A stretch of DNA of 64,000 bases, from NCBI RefSeq assembly GCF_039542035.1, contig NZ_BAABHJ010000039.1, forward strand, positions 181,770 to 245,769. The letters run 5' to 3'. The stretch is from Actinoallomurus liliacearum. Its GTDB lineage: Bacteria > Actinomycetota > Actinomycetes > Streptosporangiales > Streptosporangiaceae. The translations under genes and the position numbers were made by a program. Of the stretch, positions 9,239 through 17,759 are shown piece after piece; the stretch's first letter is position 1; every line of letters begins with the position of its first letter. A model generated the notes under the pieces. The model was not told the origin of the DNA. It worked only from the letters and a program-made list of their open reading frames with translations, and did not search any database.

Positions 9239-9405
9239 CCCGGCGTTCTGTTACCGAGAGTCTGCCAGATCACTATCGAGCGGCTCCGGGAGATGGCCGA
9301 GACGTTCCTGTGTCGATCTCCCTGCTTTGCGGCCGGTGACACGGACCCGAACGCAGGGCCTTATCCGCGGGGAGACTTCACGGCCGCCCCGGTCCTGACG
9401 ACCTA

Positions 9406-10056
9406 TCAGGTTGTCAGCGCCGCCTCGTGCGGGTCGCCAATCGCCGCGCGTACCATGCTCAGCATCACGCGCCCGACCGCCTCCTCCTCGTCGTGGTCCA
9501 CGTCGACGTGGTCCCAGCCCTCGGCGCGTCGCAGTACCTCGGACAGCATCTCGTGGTCGGAGGCACCGCGCGGGCCCTCGAAGGGTGAGTGCAGGACCGG
9601 CGACAGCGCCTGCCGTACCCAGCAAGCGACGGTGGCCTCGTCCCCCTCGGGTATCCACGAGTAGGGGTGCTCCCGCCTGAGTTCGCCCAGCGCCTCCATC
9701 AGCGCCTTGAACTCCGGGCCGGGGGGCGGGCCGGCCGCGCGGTCGAGTGCGTCGGCGAACGCGGCGAGCAGCGCGAGGTCCGCTTCGGCCACCTCAATGG
9801 CGGCCAGGTGCACCACTCCCTCACCGTCGGGGCCCCGCAACAGCGGCACGTTGGGCAGGTCGTCCTCGGTTCCGTCCACCAGCTCCCGCGTCCCCTCGGG
9901 TAGCGCGTCGAGCACCCGCCAGTACGCCTCCTGGACGTCGTCGATGGGCGCTCCGGGGATCGGCATCCTCTCGGTTTCTTGGCCCGGGGCGTTCGGCCGG
10001 GGCATCAGGCACAGCAGCACATCCAGCTCGTAAAGGCCGGCCAGGGCGTCCTGCAC
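9406..10056 (-). CDS. Hypothetical acidic protein
   Basis: A protein of up to 216 residues, acidic and Leu-rich (EVAEADLALLAAFADALDRA; GWDHVDVDHDEEEAVGRV), soluble and mostly helical. No family is recognised. GTG 10056 is the most upstream start; ATGs for MPRPNAPG or MPIPGAPIDD further in are also plausible. It stands alone on the minus strand between the CorA-like gene and a decayed terC. Confidence 0.5.
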   Translation of the reverse strand: MQDALAGLYELDVLLCLMPRPNAPGQETERMPIPGAPIDDVQEAYWRVLDALPEGTRELVDGTEDDLPNVPLLRGPDGEGVVHLAAIEVAEADLALLAAFADALDRAAGPPPGPEFKALMEALGELRREHPYSWIPEGDEATVACWVRQALSPVLHSPFEGPRGASDHEMLSEVLRRAEGWDHVDVDHDEEEAVGRVMLSMVRAAIGDPHEAALTT

Positions 10057-10192
10057 GACGGGCAGCAGCAGGGTGCGGGTGGGGGCATCGGGCTCCCTCT
10101 CGGTTCAGGGGGCGGTGACAGGACGTCGCTGACGCGCCCCAGCCTCCCATTCTCGGCTGCTGGCTGTTCGTATTTCACGGCTGGCCGCTTCC

Positions 10193-10470
10193 GCTACCAA
10201 TCAGCCCGTAGGCCGCCCGGATGAGGAAGGCGCCGACGACGTAGAACAGCCACGCGAACCGGGCCGGCGCGGCGGCCCCGATCGCGATGAAGATCCGCCG
10301 CATCACTGGCGATCACGATGCCGATCAGGAGAATCTTGTGATGGTTGGGGGGCGGACCGCGCCGTGATCAGGTAGAGGACGAACAGGTTGTCGGCGCTGA
10401 GGCTGTACTCGGTCAGGTACCCGACGAAGAACTGGGTGGAGTATTCGGTGCCGCAGCCGGTCGAGGTCCT
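10193..10470 (-). pseudogene. Fragment of a TerC-family gene
   Basis: Three frames on the minus strand together give conserved TerC membrane segments in the right order: FFVGYLTEYSLSADNLFVL in one frame, HHKILLIGIVIA in a second, and RRIFIAIGAAAPARFAWLFY plus FYVVGAFLIRAAYGL in a third. The family's NLFV motif is intact. At least two frameshifts plus missing N- and C-terminal parts make this a dead remnant of a TerC/Alx-type metal exporter. Confidence 0.75.
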
Positions 10471-10513
10471 TGGTCCCGAGCGGCTCGGTGGCCTCCGCCG
10501 TGATCTTCGGATT

Positions 10514-10789
10514 TCAGCGCTCCGGCCAGCCACGGGAGGGTGCGGCGTCCTCGGCTTTGCTGGCGCCTGGACGCCCCAGTTCCGCGATACTTCCCGCCGC
10601 GTGCAGGAACGCGCTCAATACCCAGCGGACCCGATTCCAGCGCAGTACAGGCCACAGCAGCAGGGCGGGAACCAGCGGAGTGAAGAAGGTCACTAGCACG
10701 AGCATGCCGAGCACGACCGCCAGGCCTCGCACCAGCACCTCGACGACCCGAGCCGCGTGCCGGCCCGGCGATACCGGCAAGATCGGCAT
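10514..10789 (-). CDS. Small membrane protein
   Basis: A 91-residue protein with one or two hydrophobic segments in its centre (GLAVVLGMLVLVTFFTPLV and VPALLLWPVL) and a basic N-terminus. A GTGAGG site stands five bases before ATG 10789, with a second purine run just upstream. No family is recognised. It lies directly upstream of the terC remnant on the same strand and may be a leftover of the same transferred segment. Confidence 0.45.
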   Translation of the reverse strand: MPILPVSPGRHAARVVEVLVRGLAVVLGMLVLVTFFTPLVPALLLWPVLRWNRVRWVLSAFLHAAGSIAELGRPGASKAEDAAPSRGWPER

Positions 10790-11341
10790 CACACCTCACA
10801 CCTCTCCCTTTGAGGATCAGATGCAAGGAAGGCCTCTTCCGCCCTAAAGCGGCCGGGTGCGTGTGAGATGGACGCTGAGGCTGTTGTGGCTTCAGCTTGG
10901 CAGAGTCGTGTCCCGCACTCACTCGCGCAGCCGGGCCCGATGTCCGACCCCCACCAAGCCTCCCAGGCATGGGGTGGCCTCCGCTCTGCTGTCGCGATGC
11001 TTGGCGCAGTCAACAGTCCAACGACGGCGCAGGCTGGTACCTGCTCGTCGACGAGGGCAGGGGGAAAGACGTCCCGGGCCGTCACGAGGTGCCGATGCGA
11101 CGCTTCCACCAGCGGCGGACGCGGGACTGGATCGTCATGGGCGCCGGTGTCGGGGCGATGCGTCGCAACGCCGCGGCGATAGTCGCGGGAGCACACATTC
11201 CCGCAAGGTCTTCGCCAACGCGTTCACGCGCAGTTATCAAGGCTGGGGACCGCCAGTGGCTCATTCTGGCCTCGGTCCGGATGTGGACGTCGGGCTCATA
11301 TGCCACCATCGCTGGACGTGGCGACTCGTACGGTCGCCTCC
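10790..11341. other. 552-base region without a supportable gene
   Basis: Open frames on both strands overlap here. One plus-strand frame contains DGAGWYLLVDEG and RTRDWIVMGAGVGAM, which looks protein-like, but it lacks a credible start and a recognised family. It may be a remnant of an older gene. Confidence 0.35.
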
Positions 11342-12520
11342 ATGAGCGATGAGGGTGACGGGGAGCTGGAGTCTCGACGTAGGCATGAGGCAACAGCGGG
11401 TCTGTGGCCGATCGGTCGGGCGTTAACGATCGCTGGCACCGGCGCTGTGGTTGGGCTCGCGGCGGTCACCGTGGTGGCGCTAGCGATGTTGGGATTCCCC
11501 CACCTGGGCGCGCACAGGGCGCTGTCTGTGGGTGACCTGCTAGAGATGCTGAAGCTGGTGCTGGGCACGGTGGCGGGCGTAGGGGCGCTGGCCGCGCTCG
11601 TGATGAACTACCGCAAGCAGCGCCTGGCCGAGGTCGCCGAGGTCCGTGAGCAGCAGCGCATGCTGCACGAGCGGCAGCGCGCGGACGATGACCGGGTGCG
11701 GGTGTTCAACGAGCGATTCGCCACCGCGACCGGGCAACTTGGCCACAGCGAGCCCGAAGTGCGACTGGCCGGGGCGTACGCGATGGCCGGCCTGGCCGAC
11801 GACTGGACTGATGGCAGACAGACGTGCATCGACGTGCTGTGTGCCTACGTGCGCATGCCGTACGAGTCTGACCCAGGTCCGGATGCTCCGGACGCCGAGC
11901 GGCTGGTGTTTCGACGCAAGCAGAAGATCCGTCATGCCATCATCGCAATCATCACTGCGCACCTGCGCGTCGACGCCCGTGTCTCCTGGCAGGGGCACGA
12001 CTTCGACTTCACCGGCGCCCGCTTCGACGGCGGCGACTTCAGTCACGCGCAGTTCACCGGCGGCAAGGTGCTTTTCAGCGAAGCAGAGTTCGTCCGCGGA
12101 AGCAGGGTCACCTTCTTCGACACGACGTTCGCCGGTGCCAAGGTCTTCTTCGATAGTGCGAGGTTCGCCGGCGGCGCGGTGGTCTCCTTCATAGACGCTA
12201 CGTTCGCCGGCAGCGAGGTCTTCTTCGTCGACGTGTGGTTCGCCCCCGGTGAGGTCTGCTTTGCCCGCGCCACATTCGTAGATGGCATGGTCACCTTCGC
12301 CGATGCGGCGTTCGTGGATGGCGCGGTCACCTTCGTGGACGCGAGGTTCGTCGGTGGCACGGTGTCCTTCGCGGACGCCAGCTTCGGGAACGGTGACATA
12401 GATCTCCGCTATGTAGCCTCGTGGGAAGTGCCGCCCGCATTCCCCCATGTAGACTTGGCGAGTCCGCCAGCGGGATTGTTACTGCCGCCCTTTACAGCTC
12501 CGTGCGTCAAAGAGGCGTAA
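11342..12520 (+). CDS. Membrane-anchored pentapeptide-repeat-like protein
   Basis: A 392-residue protein. The N-terminus has two membrane helices (LTIAGTGAVVGLAAVTVVAL and MLKLVLGTVAGVGALAALVM). A coiled basic linker follows (RKQRLAEVAEVREQQRM), then a helical domain with RFATATGQLGHSEPEVRLAG and TCIDVLCAYVRMPY. From about residue 220 to 370 a run of repeats such as ARFDGGDFSHAQF and ATFVDGMVTFADAAF indicates a right-handed beta-helix. This arrangement is common in Streptomyces and relatives; its function is unknown. ATG 11342 is preferred; ATG 11300 is in frame. Confidence 0.75.
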   Translation: MSDEGDGELESRRRHEATAGLWPIGRALTIAGTGAVVGLAAVTVVALAMLGFPHLGAHRALSVGDLLEMLKLVLGTVAGVGALAALVMNYRKQRLAEVAEVREQQRMLHERQRADDDRVRVFNERFATATGQLGHSEPEVRLAGAYAMAGLADDWTDGRQTCIDVLCAYVRMPYESDPGPDAPDAERLVFRRKQKIRHAIIAIITAHLRVDARVSWQGHDFDFTGARFDGGDFSHAQFTGGKVLFSEAEFVRGSRVTFFDTTFAGAKVFFDSARFAGGAVVSFIDATFAGSEVFFVDVWFAPGEVCFARATFVDGMVTFADAAFVDGAVTFVDARFVGGTVSFADASFGNGDIDLRYVASWEVPPAFPHVDLASPPAGLLLPPFTAPCVKEA

Positions 12521-12671
12521 GAGTTCGCACTCGCATTCGACGGAACCGACTCATACGGCCGACGGTCGGTACCCCTGGGCTCCCATCACGCTGGCAGACT
12601 GAGCGGGCGTCAGCTCCGGTGGCCTCGGATGTGATCTGGTCGGCGGCGATCGCCTGCTGAGTCACGATAAC

Positions 12672-12871
12672 GCGCGCACGACGACGAGCACTCGGCCGTC
12701 AAGCTCGGCTGCCAGCTGGTGGAGGTCCTGCGGGCCGCCTGGTTCGGAAGCCCGCTGGTCACCGTCGAGACGAGCCTCACCGAGCTGCCCGTCAACCCAC
12801 CGGCTGATGACGAGCGATCAGCATTCGACAATCCAACTGAACCGACAACCCTGGTTGTCAATGACAACTAG
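12672..12871 (+). pseudogene. Remnant of a gene tail
   Basis: A plus-strand frame reads HDDEHSAVKLGCQLVEVLRA, AWFGSPLVTVETSLTELPVN and so on to VVNDN, ending at TAG 12869-12871. Codon use looks genuine, but an in-frame stop at 12667-12669 and the lack of a start make it a truncated tail. No family is recognised. Its end overlaps the operator array of the next gene. Confidence 0.35.
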
Positions 12872-12878
12872 CATTGTC
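12827..12878. promoter_or_regulatory. Array of phased inverted half-sites upstream of the HTH gene
   Basis: The hexamer GACAAC or its reverse complement GTTGTC occurs at 12844-12849 (forward), 12854-12859 (reverse) and 12863-12868 (forward), with a near copy ATTGTC at 12873-12878 (reverse). Start-to-start distances of 10, 9 and 10 bases put them on one helix face. Neighbouring copies form two nested palindromes (GACAACC-CT-GGTTGTC and GTTGTCA-A-TGACAAC). A GACAAT lies further up at 12827. The array ends three bases before ATG 12882, as expected for an autoregulatory operator. Confidence 0.6.
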
Positions 12879-12881
12879 GCT

Positions 12882-13439
12882 ATGACTGCTGAGAGCGTTA
12901 GGCCTGCCGGTCCCGCGTACACCGAACCGAGCGAGGAACTGATCGACGAACTCACCGACGCCATCGGAAACCTGGTGTGGGGGTTCGCTAACGACCTGGT
13001 TACCCCGATCGAGGGGCTGCCGGAGCCCGGACGTGTCCGTACCGCCGAGCAAGTCGCGATGGTAGAGCGGCCGACCAACCTGGCGAGACTGCGGCTACTA
13101 CGGGAGGTCGGCCCGGCCGCCGAGCGGATCGCCAGCCTGGCGGCGAAGAATGCCGGGAAGTATGGCACCACGTACCCGCAACTGGGTCAGGCATGGGGGA
13201 TCACGCGACAGGCCGCCCGCAGCCGGTGGCCCGGAGTCGTCAAGGCCGGCGACCAACGGCCCCCGGTCTCGGTGGAGGTGGCCGGCGGCACTGCGAACAT
13301 TTACTGGGATCCGGAGGGCGACGGTTGGTGCTGGAGCGCCAACGCGGCGAACGGCGAGTACCAGACAGAGGGGGATTGCGCAAGCTCCGAGGAGGCCGCC
13401 GCCCGCGCTGGCGCCTTCATGGTCGCCAACTCGCTGTAG
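12882..13439 (+). CDS. Helix-turn-helix DNA-binding protein
   Basis: A 185-residue soluble protein. Residues about 80-125 contain a helix-turn-helix (YPQLGQAWGITRQAARSRWP), and the C-terminal 50 residues form a small beta domain (ANIYWDPEGDGWCWSANAAN, then EYQTEGDC). A long N-terminal helix region precedes the HTH. ATG 12882 is chosen because it follows the operator-like array and a leaderless or short-leader transcript is likely; ATG 12861 is in frame but lies inside the array. The gene precedes the restriction-modification operon and could control it or itself (inferred). Confidence 0.6.
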   Translation: MTAESVRPAGPAYTEPSEELIDELTDAIGNLVWGFANDLVTPIEGLPEPGRVRTAEQVAMVERPTNLARLRLLREVGPAAERIASLAAKNAGKYGTTYPQLGQAWGITRQAARSRWPGVVKAGDQRPPVSVEVAGGTANIYWDPEGDGWCWSANAANGEYQTEGDCASSEEAAARAGAFMVANSL

Positions 13440-13980
13440 CCTGACCGAGCGCGGCAGCCGACTGGGTACTGGTCGGCTGCCGCTTCGTTGACCAGCCATG
13501 AACGAATCCCTCGACTCGAGGGAAAGCTTGCTGGCGGTCTGACCGGCGGGGTGGTCGTCTTCGCGACCGCGGTGACTTTCGCGCTTACGAGTTCCGACGG
13601 GTCGGGTGGCTGAGACGATGCCGCGCCTGCGTTGGCCACGCCCACGGATCCGATCAAGCAGTGCAAGGTCAGGTCATGGAGCTGATGAGGCAGAGCGTGG
13701 GCCATGGCCATCAGCGACGGTCTGTACCTGGGCGAAGATCGTACATATCGAAGGCACACGTCCCGCGTGCGCGGCGGTTGGCCGGTTTGGGCCGCGATCT
13801 GTCCCGTCCAGTCCCAGACCGGCCGACTGGCCGAGCAGGATGCGTCTCAATCGTGACGGATGCTCGCGGCAGAACCCCTCGCTTGTCAGTACCCTCGGTT
13901 ACGCTTTTCGAGATCATTGAGGACGTGCGTGGCATACCGGTCTGAGTGCGACCGGTACGGCCCGGGAAAGACGGTTGCAG
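13440..13980. other. 541-base region upstream of hsdM
   Basis: Apart from the hairpin at 13451-13483, nothing can be firmly supported. A plus-strand frame 13661-13945 ends just before hsdM but shows no family motifs. The hsdM promoter should lie in the last 150 bases; a TTGTCA at 13883 is a weak candidate for a -35 element. Confidence 0.35.
13451..13483 (+). terminator. Terminator hairpin after the HTH gene
   Basis: A perfect 12-base-pair stem (GCGGCAGCCGAC with GTCGGCTGCCGC) and a 9-base loop, 11 bases after the stop, followed by TTCGTTG. It separates the HTH gene from the restriction operon. Confidence 0.7.
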
Positions 13981-16344
13981 GTGTACAGCGCGCAGCAGAG
14001 CCGCATCGAGAGCTTCATCTGGGGAATCGCGGACGATGTCCTTCGCGATGTGTACGTGCGTGGCAAGTACCGTGACGTCATCCTCCCTATGGTCGTGCTC
14101 AGGCGCTTCGACGCCGTTCTGGAGAAGACCAAGGACGCCGTCCTCCGTACCCATGAGGAGCTTAGGGGCCTGGGCCTGGTGCGCCCCGAGCAGCTGGATT
14201 TCCCTCTGCGGGAGGCGGCCGGTGAGGCGTTCTACAACACCTCGCCCTTCACTCTTCAGAAACTTTCCAAGCGGACTACGGCTCAGCAGCTCCGCAGTGA
14301 CTTCGAGGCGTACCTGGATGGCTTCTCACCGAACATCAAGGAGATCCTCGATAATTTCGAGTTCCGCAACCAGATCCCCAAGTTGTCTCGCAACGACACC
14401 TTGGGCATGCTGATCAACAAGTTGCTCTCGCCGGAGATCAACCTTTCCCCGGAGCCGGTGCTCGATGCGTATGGGCGGGTCCGCCTACCGGGCTTGGACA
14501 ACCACGCCATGGGAACGATCTTCGAGAACCTGGTACGCCGGTTCAACGAGGAGAACAACGAGGAGGCCGGCGAACACTGGACCCCGCGTGACGTGGTCAA
14601 GCTCATGACCCGGCTGATGTTCCTGCCGATCGCGGACAAGATCAAGGGCGGCACGTATCTGCTCTACGACGGCGCATGCGGTACCGGCGGCATGCTAACT
14701 GTTGCTGAGGAGACTCTGCGCGACCTCTCGAGCAAGCATGGCGCGACGGATATCGTCACCCGGCTGTATGGCCAGGAGATCAACTCTGAGACGTACGCCA
14801 TCTGCAAGGCCGACATGTTGCTGAAGGGCGATGGCGAGGCCGCCGACAACATTAAGGGCGGCCCCGAGTGTTCCACGCTCTCCAACGACGCTTTCCCCCG
14901 TCAGCACTTCGACTTCATGCTCGCCAACCCTCCGTACGGCAAGAGCTGGAAGGCCGACCAGGAGCGGCTCGGCGGCAAGGCGAACATCTCTGACCCCCGG
15001 TTCATCGTCACCTTCGACGGTGAGACGGAGCCGTCCTCCCTAGTCACCAGCTCCAGCGACGGCCAGATGATGTTCCTGGCAAACATGGTCTCGAAGATGA
15101 AGACCAACTCTCCGCTAGGCAGCCGAATCGCCGAGATCCACAACGGCTCGTCTCTCTTCACCGGAGACGCCGGGTCTGGCGAGAGCAACATCCGGCGCTG
15201 GATCATCGAGAATGACTGGCTCGAGGCGATCGTTGCGCTGCCGCTCAACATGTTCTACAACACCGGCATCGCCACCTATATCTGGGTGATCACCAACCGG
15301 AAGTCTCAGGCTCGTAAGGGCAAGGTGCAGCTGATCGACGCTACCGGCTGGTCCACCCCACTGCGCAAGAACCTGGGGAGCAAGAACTGCGAGCTGTCCC
15401 CGGCCGACACCGAGCGCATCACCCAGGCGTTCATGGACTTCGCTGAGACGGAACACTCCAAGATCTTCCCGAACGAGGAGTTCGGCTACTGGAAGGTCAC
15501 CGTGGAGCGTCCGCTGCGGTTGAGTAGCCAGTTCACGAAGGCGCGCGTGGAGGCGCTGCGCTTTGCCTCGGGCGATGCGGAGGCGCGGGAGCTGCTGTAT
15601 GAGAAGTTCGGAGACGACCTGTTCACGGACTTCGCAGGCGTCTCCAAGCAGGTACGCGAGCAGCTGGAGCAGTGGGCCCGCGAGACCGGCCCCGACGAGG
15701 ACGAGACGGACGCCGACGTGCCGGTCCTCAAAGAGTCCACGCGCAAGAAGCTGCTGAACGCGAAGACATGGCAGCGGGACGGGCAGCTGGTCAAGGCCGG
15801 CATGGCGCTGCTTAACGACATGGGCGAGCAGATCTTCGACGACTACAACCAGTTCGAACGGCAGGCCGGTGTGGCGATGGGTCGTCTTGGCCTCATGCTC
15901 AGCCCGGCCGACCGCAAGGTCCTGCTGCGCGGCATGAGCTGGCGCGACGAGACCGCGGAGCCGGTGATCCTCAAGCGCCACAAGGTCGGTACGGCCGAGC
16001 GGCCGCTGTACGGGCTCTACGAGATCGAGGAGACGAAGTCGGGGAAGCCGCAGACGGCTGTCGTCGAGTTCGAGCCCGATAGCGAACTGCGCGACATAGA
16101 ACAGGTACCGCTCCTTGAGCCCGGCGGCATCGAGGCGTTCTTCCGCCGCGAGGTCCTTCCGTACGCACAAGATGCGTGGATCAAGGCGAGTGCGACGAAG
16201 AAGGGGTACGAGATCAGTTTCACCCGACACTTCTACAAGCCGCCGGTGCTACGAAGCCTTGAGGAGATCAGGGCGGACATCGTGGCACTGGAGAAGGAGA
16301 CCGAGGGGCTTCTCGGGGACCTGTTCGACGGTGATGCGAAGTGA
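13981..16344 (+). CDS. hsdM: Type I restriction-modification DNA methyltransferase subunit HsdM
   Basis: A 787-residue N6-adenine methyltransferase. It has the N-terminal helical domain of type I M subunits (SRIESFIWGIADDVLRDVY), the SAM-binding motif DGACGTGGM near 230 and the catalytic NPPYG near 316. It is longer than the usual 500-odd residues: beyond about residue 510 is an extra helical region of unknown role. GTG 13981 is preferred because GGGAAAG lies ten bases upstream; TTG 13975 is also possible. It is the first gene of the operon and overlaps hsdS by 4 bases (GTGA). It modifies host DNA and forms the restriction complex with HsdS and HsdR. Confidence 0.93.
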   Translation: MYSAQQSRIESFIWGIADDVLRDVYVRGKYRDVILPMVVLRRFDAVLEKTKDAVLRTHEELRGLGLVRPEQLDFPLREAAGEAFYNTSPFTLQKLSKRTTAQQLRSDFEAYLDGFSPNIKEILDNFEFRNQIPKLSRNDTLGMLINKLLSPEINLSPEPVLDAYGRVRLPGLDNHAMGTIFENLVRRFNEENNEEAGEHWTPRDVVKLMTRLMFLPIADKIKGGTYLLYDGACGTGGMLTVAEETLRDLSSKHGATDIVTRLYGQEINSETYAICKADMLLKGDGEAADNIKGGPECSTLSNDAFPRQHFDFMLANPPYGKSWKADQERLGGKANISDPRFIVTFDGETEPSSLVTSSSDGQMMFLANMVSKMKTNSPLGSRIAEIHNGSSLFTGDAGSGESNIRRWIIENDWLEAIVALPLNMFYNTGIATYIWVITNRKSQARKGKVQLIDATGWSTPLRKNLGSKNCELSPADTERITQAFMDFAETEHSKIFPNEEFGYWKVTVERPLRLSSQFTKARVEALRFASGDAEARELLYEKFGDDLFTDFAGVSKQVREQLEQWARETGPDEDETDADVPVLKESTRKKLLNAKTWQRDGQLVKAGMALLNDMGEQIFDDYNQFERQAGVAMGRLGLMLSPADRKVLLRGMSWRDETAEPVILKRHKVGTAERPLYGLYEIEETKSGKPQTAVVEFEPDSELRDIEQVPLLEPGGIEAFFRREVLPYAQDAWIKASATKKGYEISFTRHFYKPPVLRSLEEIRADIVALEKETEGLLGDLFDGDAK

Positions 16345-17759
16345 ATGTCGAGCCGATCTCATACGACGTGCTGGAATATGTAGACCTACCCTGGCAGACA
16401 GCCAAGCCTGCCCATTGGCGGGTTCGGCGTATCAAGTCACTCTTCAAGGAACAGTCTCGTACCGGGTTCCCCCAAGAACCGCTGCTGGCAGCCACGCAAT
16501 CTATGGGCGTCGTCAGGAAAGACCGATACGCGACACGCACGGTCACAGCAGAAAAAGGGCTTCACTTGCTGAAGCTGGCAAAGCCAGGAGATTTTGTCAT
16601 CAGCCTTCGCTCTTTCCAGGGGGGTATTGAACTCTGTCACGACCAAGGGATTATCAGTCCGGCTTATACCGTATTGGAGTCAGTCGACCCGAGTTTCCGG
16701 GATTTCTTCTCCATCTTCTTCAAGTCGCGTCCATTTATTGCCGGGCTAACGCTGTTCATCACTGGAATTCGTGACGGCCAGAATGTCAACTACTCAACCC
16801 TGTCGCGCTCCTACCTGGCAATCCCTCCCCTCGATGAACAGCGAGCTATCGTCAAGTATGTCCGACATATCGAGCAAGAGGTCGGAGCAGCGATCCGCGC
16901 CAAGCAGCGACTGATCTCACTACTCGGCGAGCAGAAGCAGGCTATTCGCCACGCAGCCTTGACGCGAGGGCTGAACACAACGCAGAACCTGAAGGAATCC
17001 GGACTTCCCGGCGTCGGCCTGATTCCGGCGCATTGGGAGGTCATGCGCGCCAAGCAACTCTGCCAGCGGATTGTGGACTGTAAGAATCGCACTCCCGACT
17101 TGGTGTCAGACGGTGGATACACGGTCGTGAGGACGACGAATATCCGCTCCGGAGAATTTCGCCTTGAGGGGTCCTTTGAGACGGATAAGAAGAACTATGA
17201 CATTTGGACTCAGCGAGGAGCGCCAAGGCAGGGTGACGTGTTTTTTACCCGTGAGGCACCAGCCGGTGAAGCTTGCTTGGTCCCAGAATTGCAGGGCTTG
17301 TGCATGGGGCAGCGCATGATGTATCTCCGTCCGGATCCCGCAGTCCTCGACAGCCGATTCCTCGTCCACAGCATCTACGGACCAGCCGCGCGCACGTACA
17401 TTGACCTGGCCACCAACGGCAGCACTGTCGGCCACCTGCGCCTCGGCCAGGTTGGTTCCGTGCCCGTGATTTGGTGCCCCGTCGATGAGCAACGTGCGAT
17501 TGCCGATCACATCGACCGCGAGTGGAAGCCACTCAACGCGACAATCACTCGCGCCGAACGTGAAATCTCCCTTCTGCGCGAATACCAAACCCGGCTGATC
17601 GCTGATGTGGTCACCGGGAAGCTCGACGTCCGAGCCGCTGCAGCCGCACTGCCCGACGTGCACCCGCACGACCCCGGCCTGATTGCGGTGCACGAGGCCG
17701 ACCAAGACGGGCTGAACGTTGACCTGGATGGTGACGACCCGGCCGAGGAGTCGATGTGA
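16341..17759 (+). CDS. hsdS: Type I restriction-modification specificity subunit HsdS
   Basis: A 472-residue specificity protein with two target-recognition domains. The first begins near AHWRVRRIKSLF (about 25) and the second near AHWEVMRAKQLC (about 232). Each is followed by a conserved helical spacer: PPLDEQRAIVKYVRHIEQEV and CPVDEQRAIADHID with REISLLREYQTRLIADVVTG. Both recognise half of a split DNA target. GTG 16341 overlaps the hsdM stop. The recognition domains are visibly lower in GC than neighbours, as usual for exchangeable specificity segments. Confidence 0.92.
   Translation: MNVEPISYDVLEYVDLPWQTAKPAHWRVRRIKSLFKEQSRTGFPQEPLLAATQSMGVVRKDRYATRTVTAEKGLHLLKLAKPGDFVISLRSFQGGIELCHDQGIISPAYTVLESVDPSFRDFFSIFFKSRPFIAGLTLFITGIRDGQNVNYSTLSRSYLAIPPLDEQRAIVKYVRHIEQEVGAAIRAKQRLISLLGEQKQAIRHAALTRGLNTTQNLKESGLPGVGLIPAHWEVMRAKQLCQRIVDCKNRTPDLVSDGGYTVVRTTNIRSGEFRLEGSFETDKKNYDIWTQRGAPRQGDVFFTREAPAGEACLVPELQGLCMGQRMMYLRPDPAVLDSRFLVHSIYGPAARTYIDLATNGSTVGHLRLGQVGSVPVIWCPVDEQRAIADHIDREWKPLNATITRAEREISLLREYQTRLIADVVTGKLDVRAAAAALPDVHPHDPGLIAVHEADQDGLNVDLDGDDPAEESM

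Noticed and set aside
10897..11352. Plus-strand frame containing DGAGWYLLVDEG as a gene
   Set aside because: It has no credible start signal, an uncharacteristic N-terminal half and no recognisable family; noted only as a possible remnant.
13661..13945. Small gene immediately upstream of hsdM
   Set aside because: There is no family match and codon use is mixed; a terminator precedes it and no ribosome-binding site is evident.
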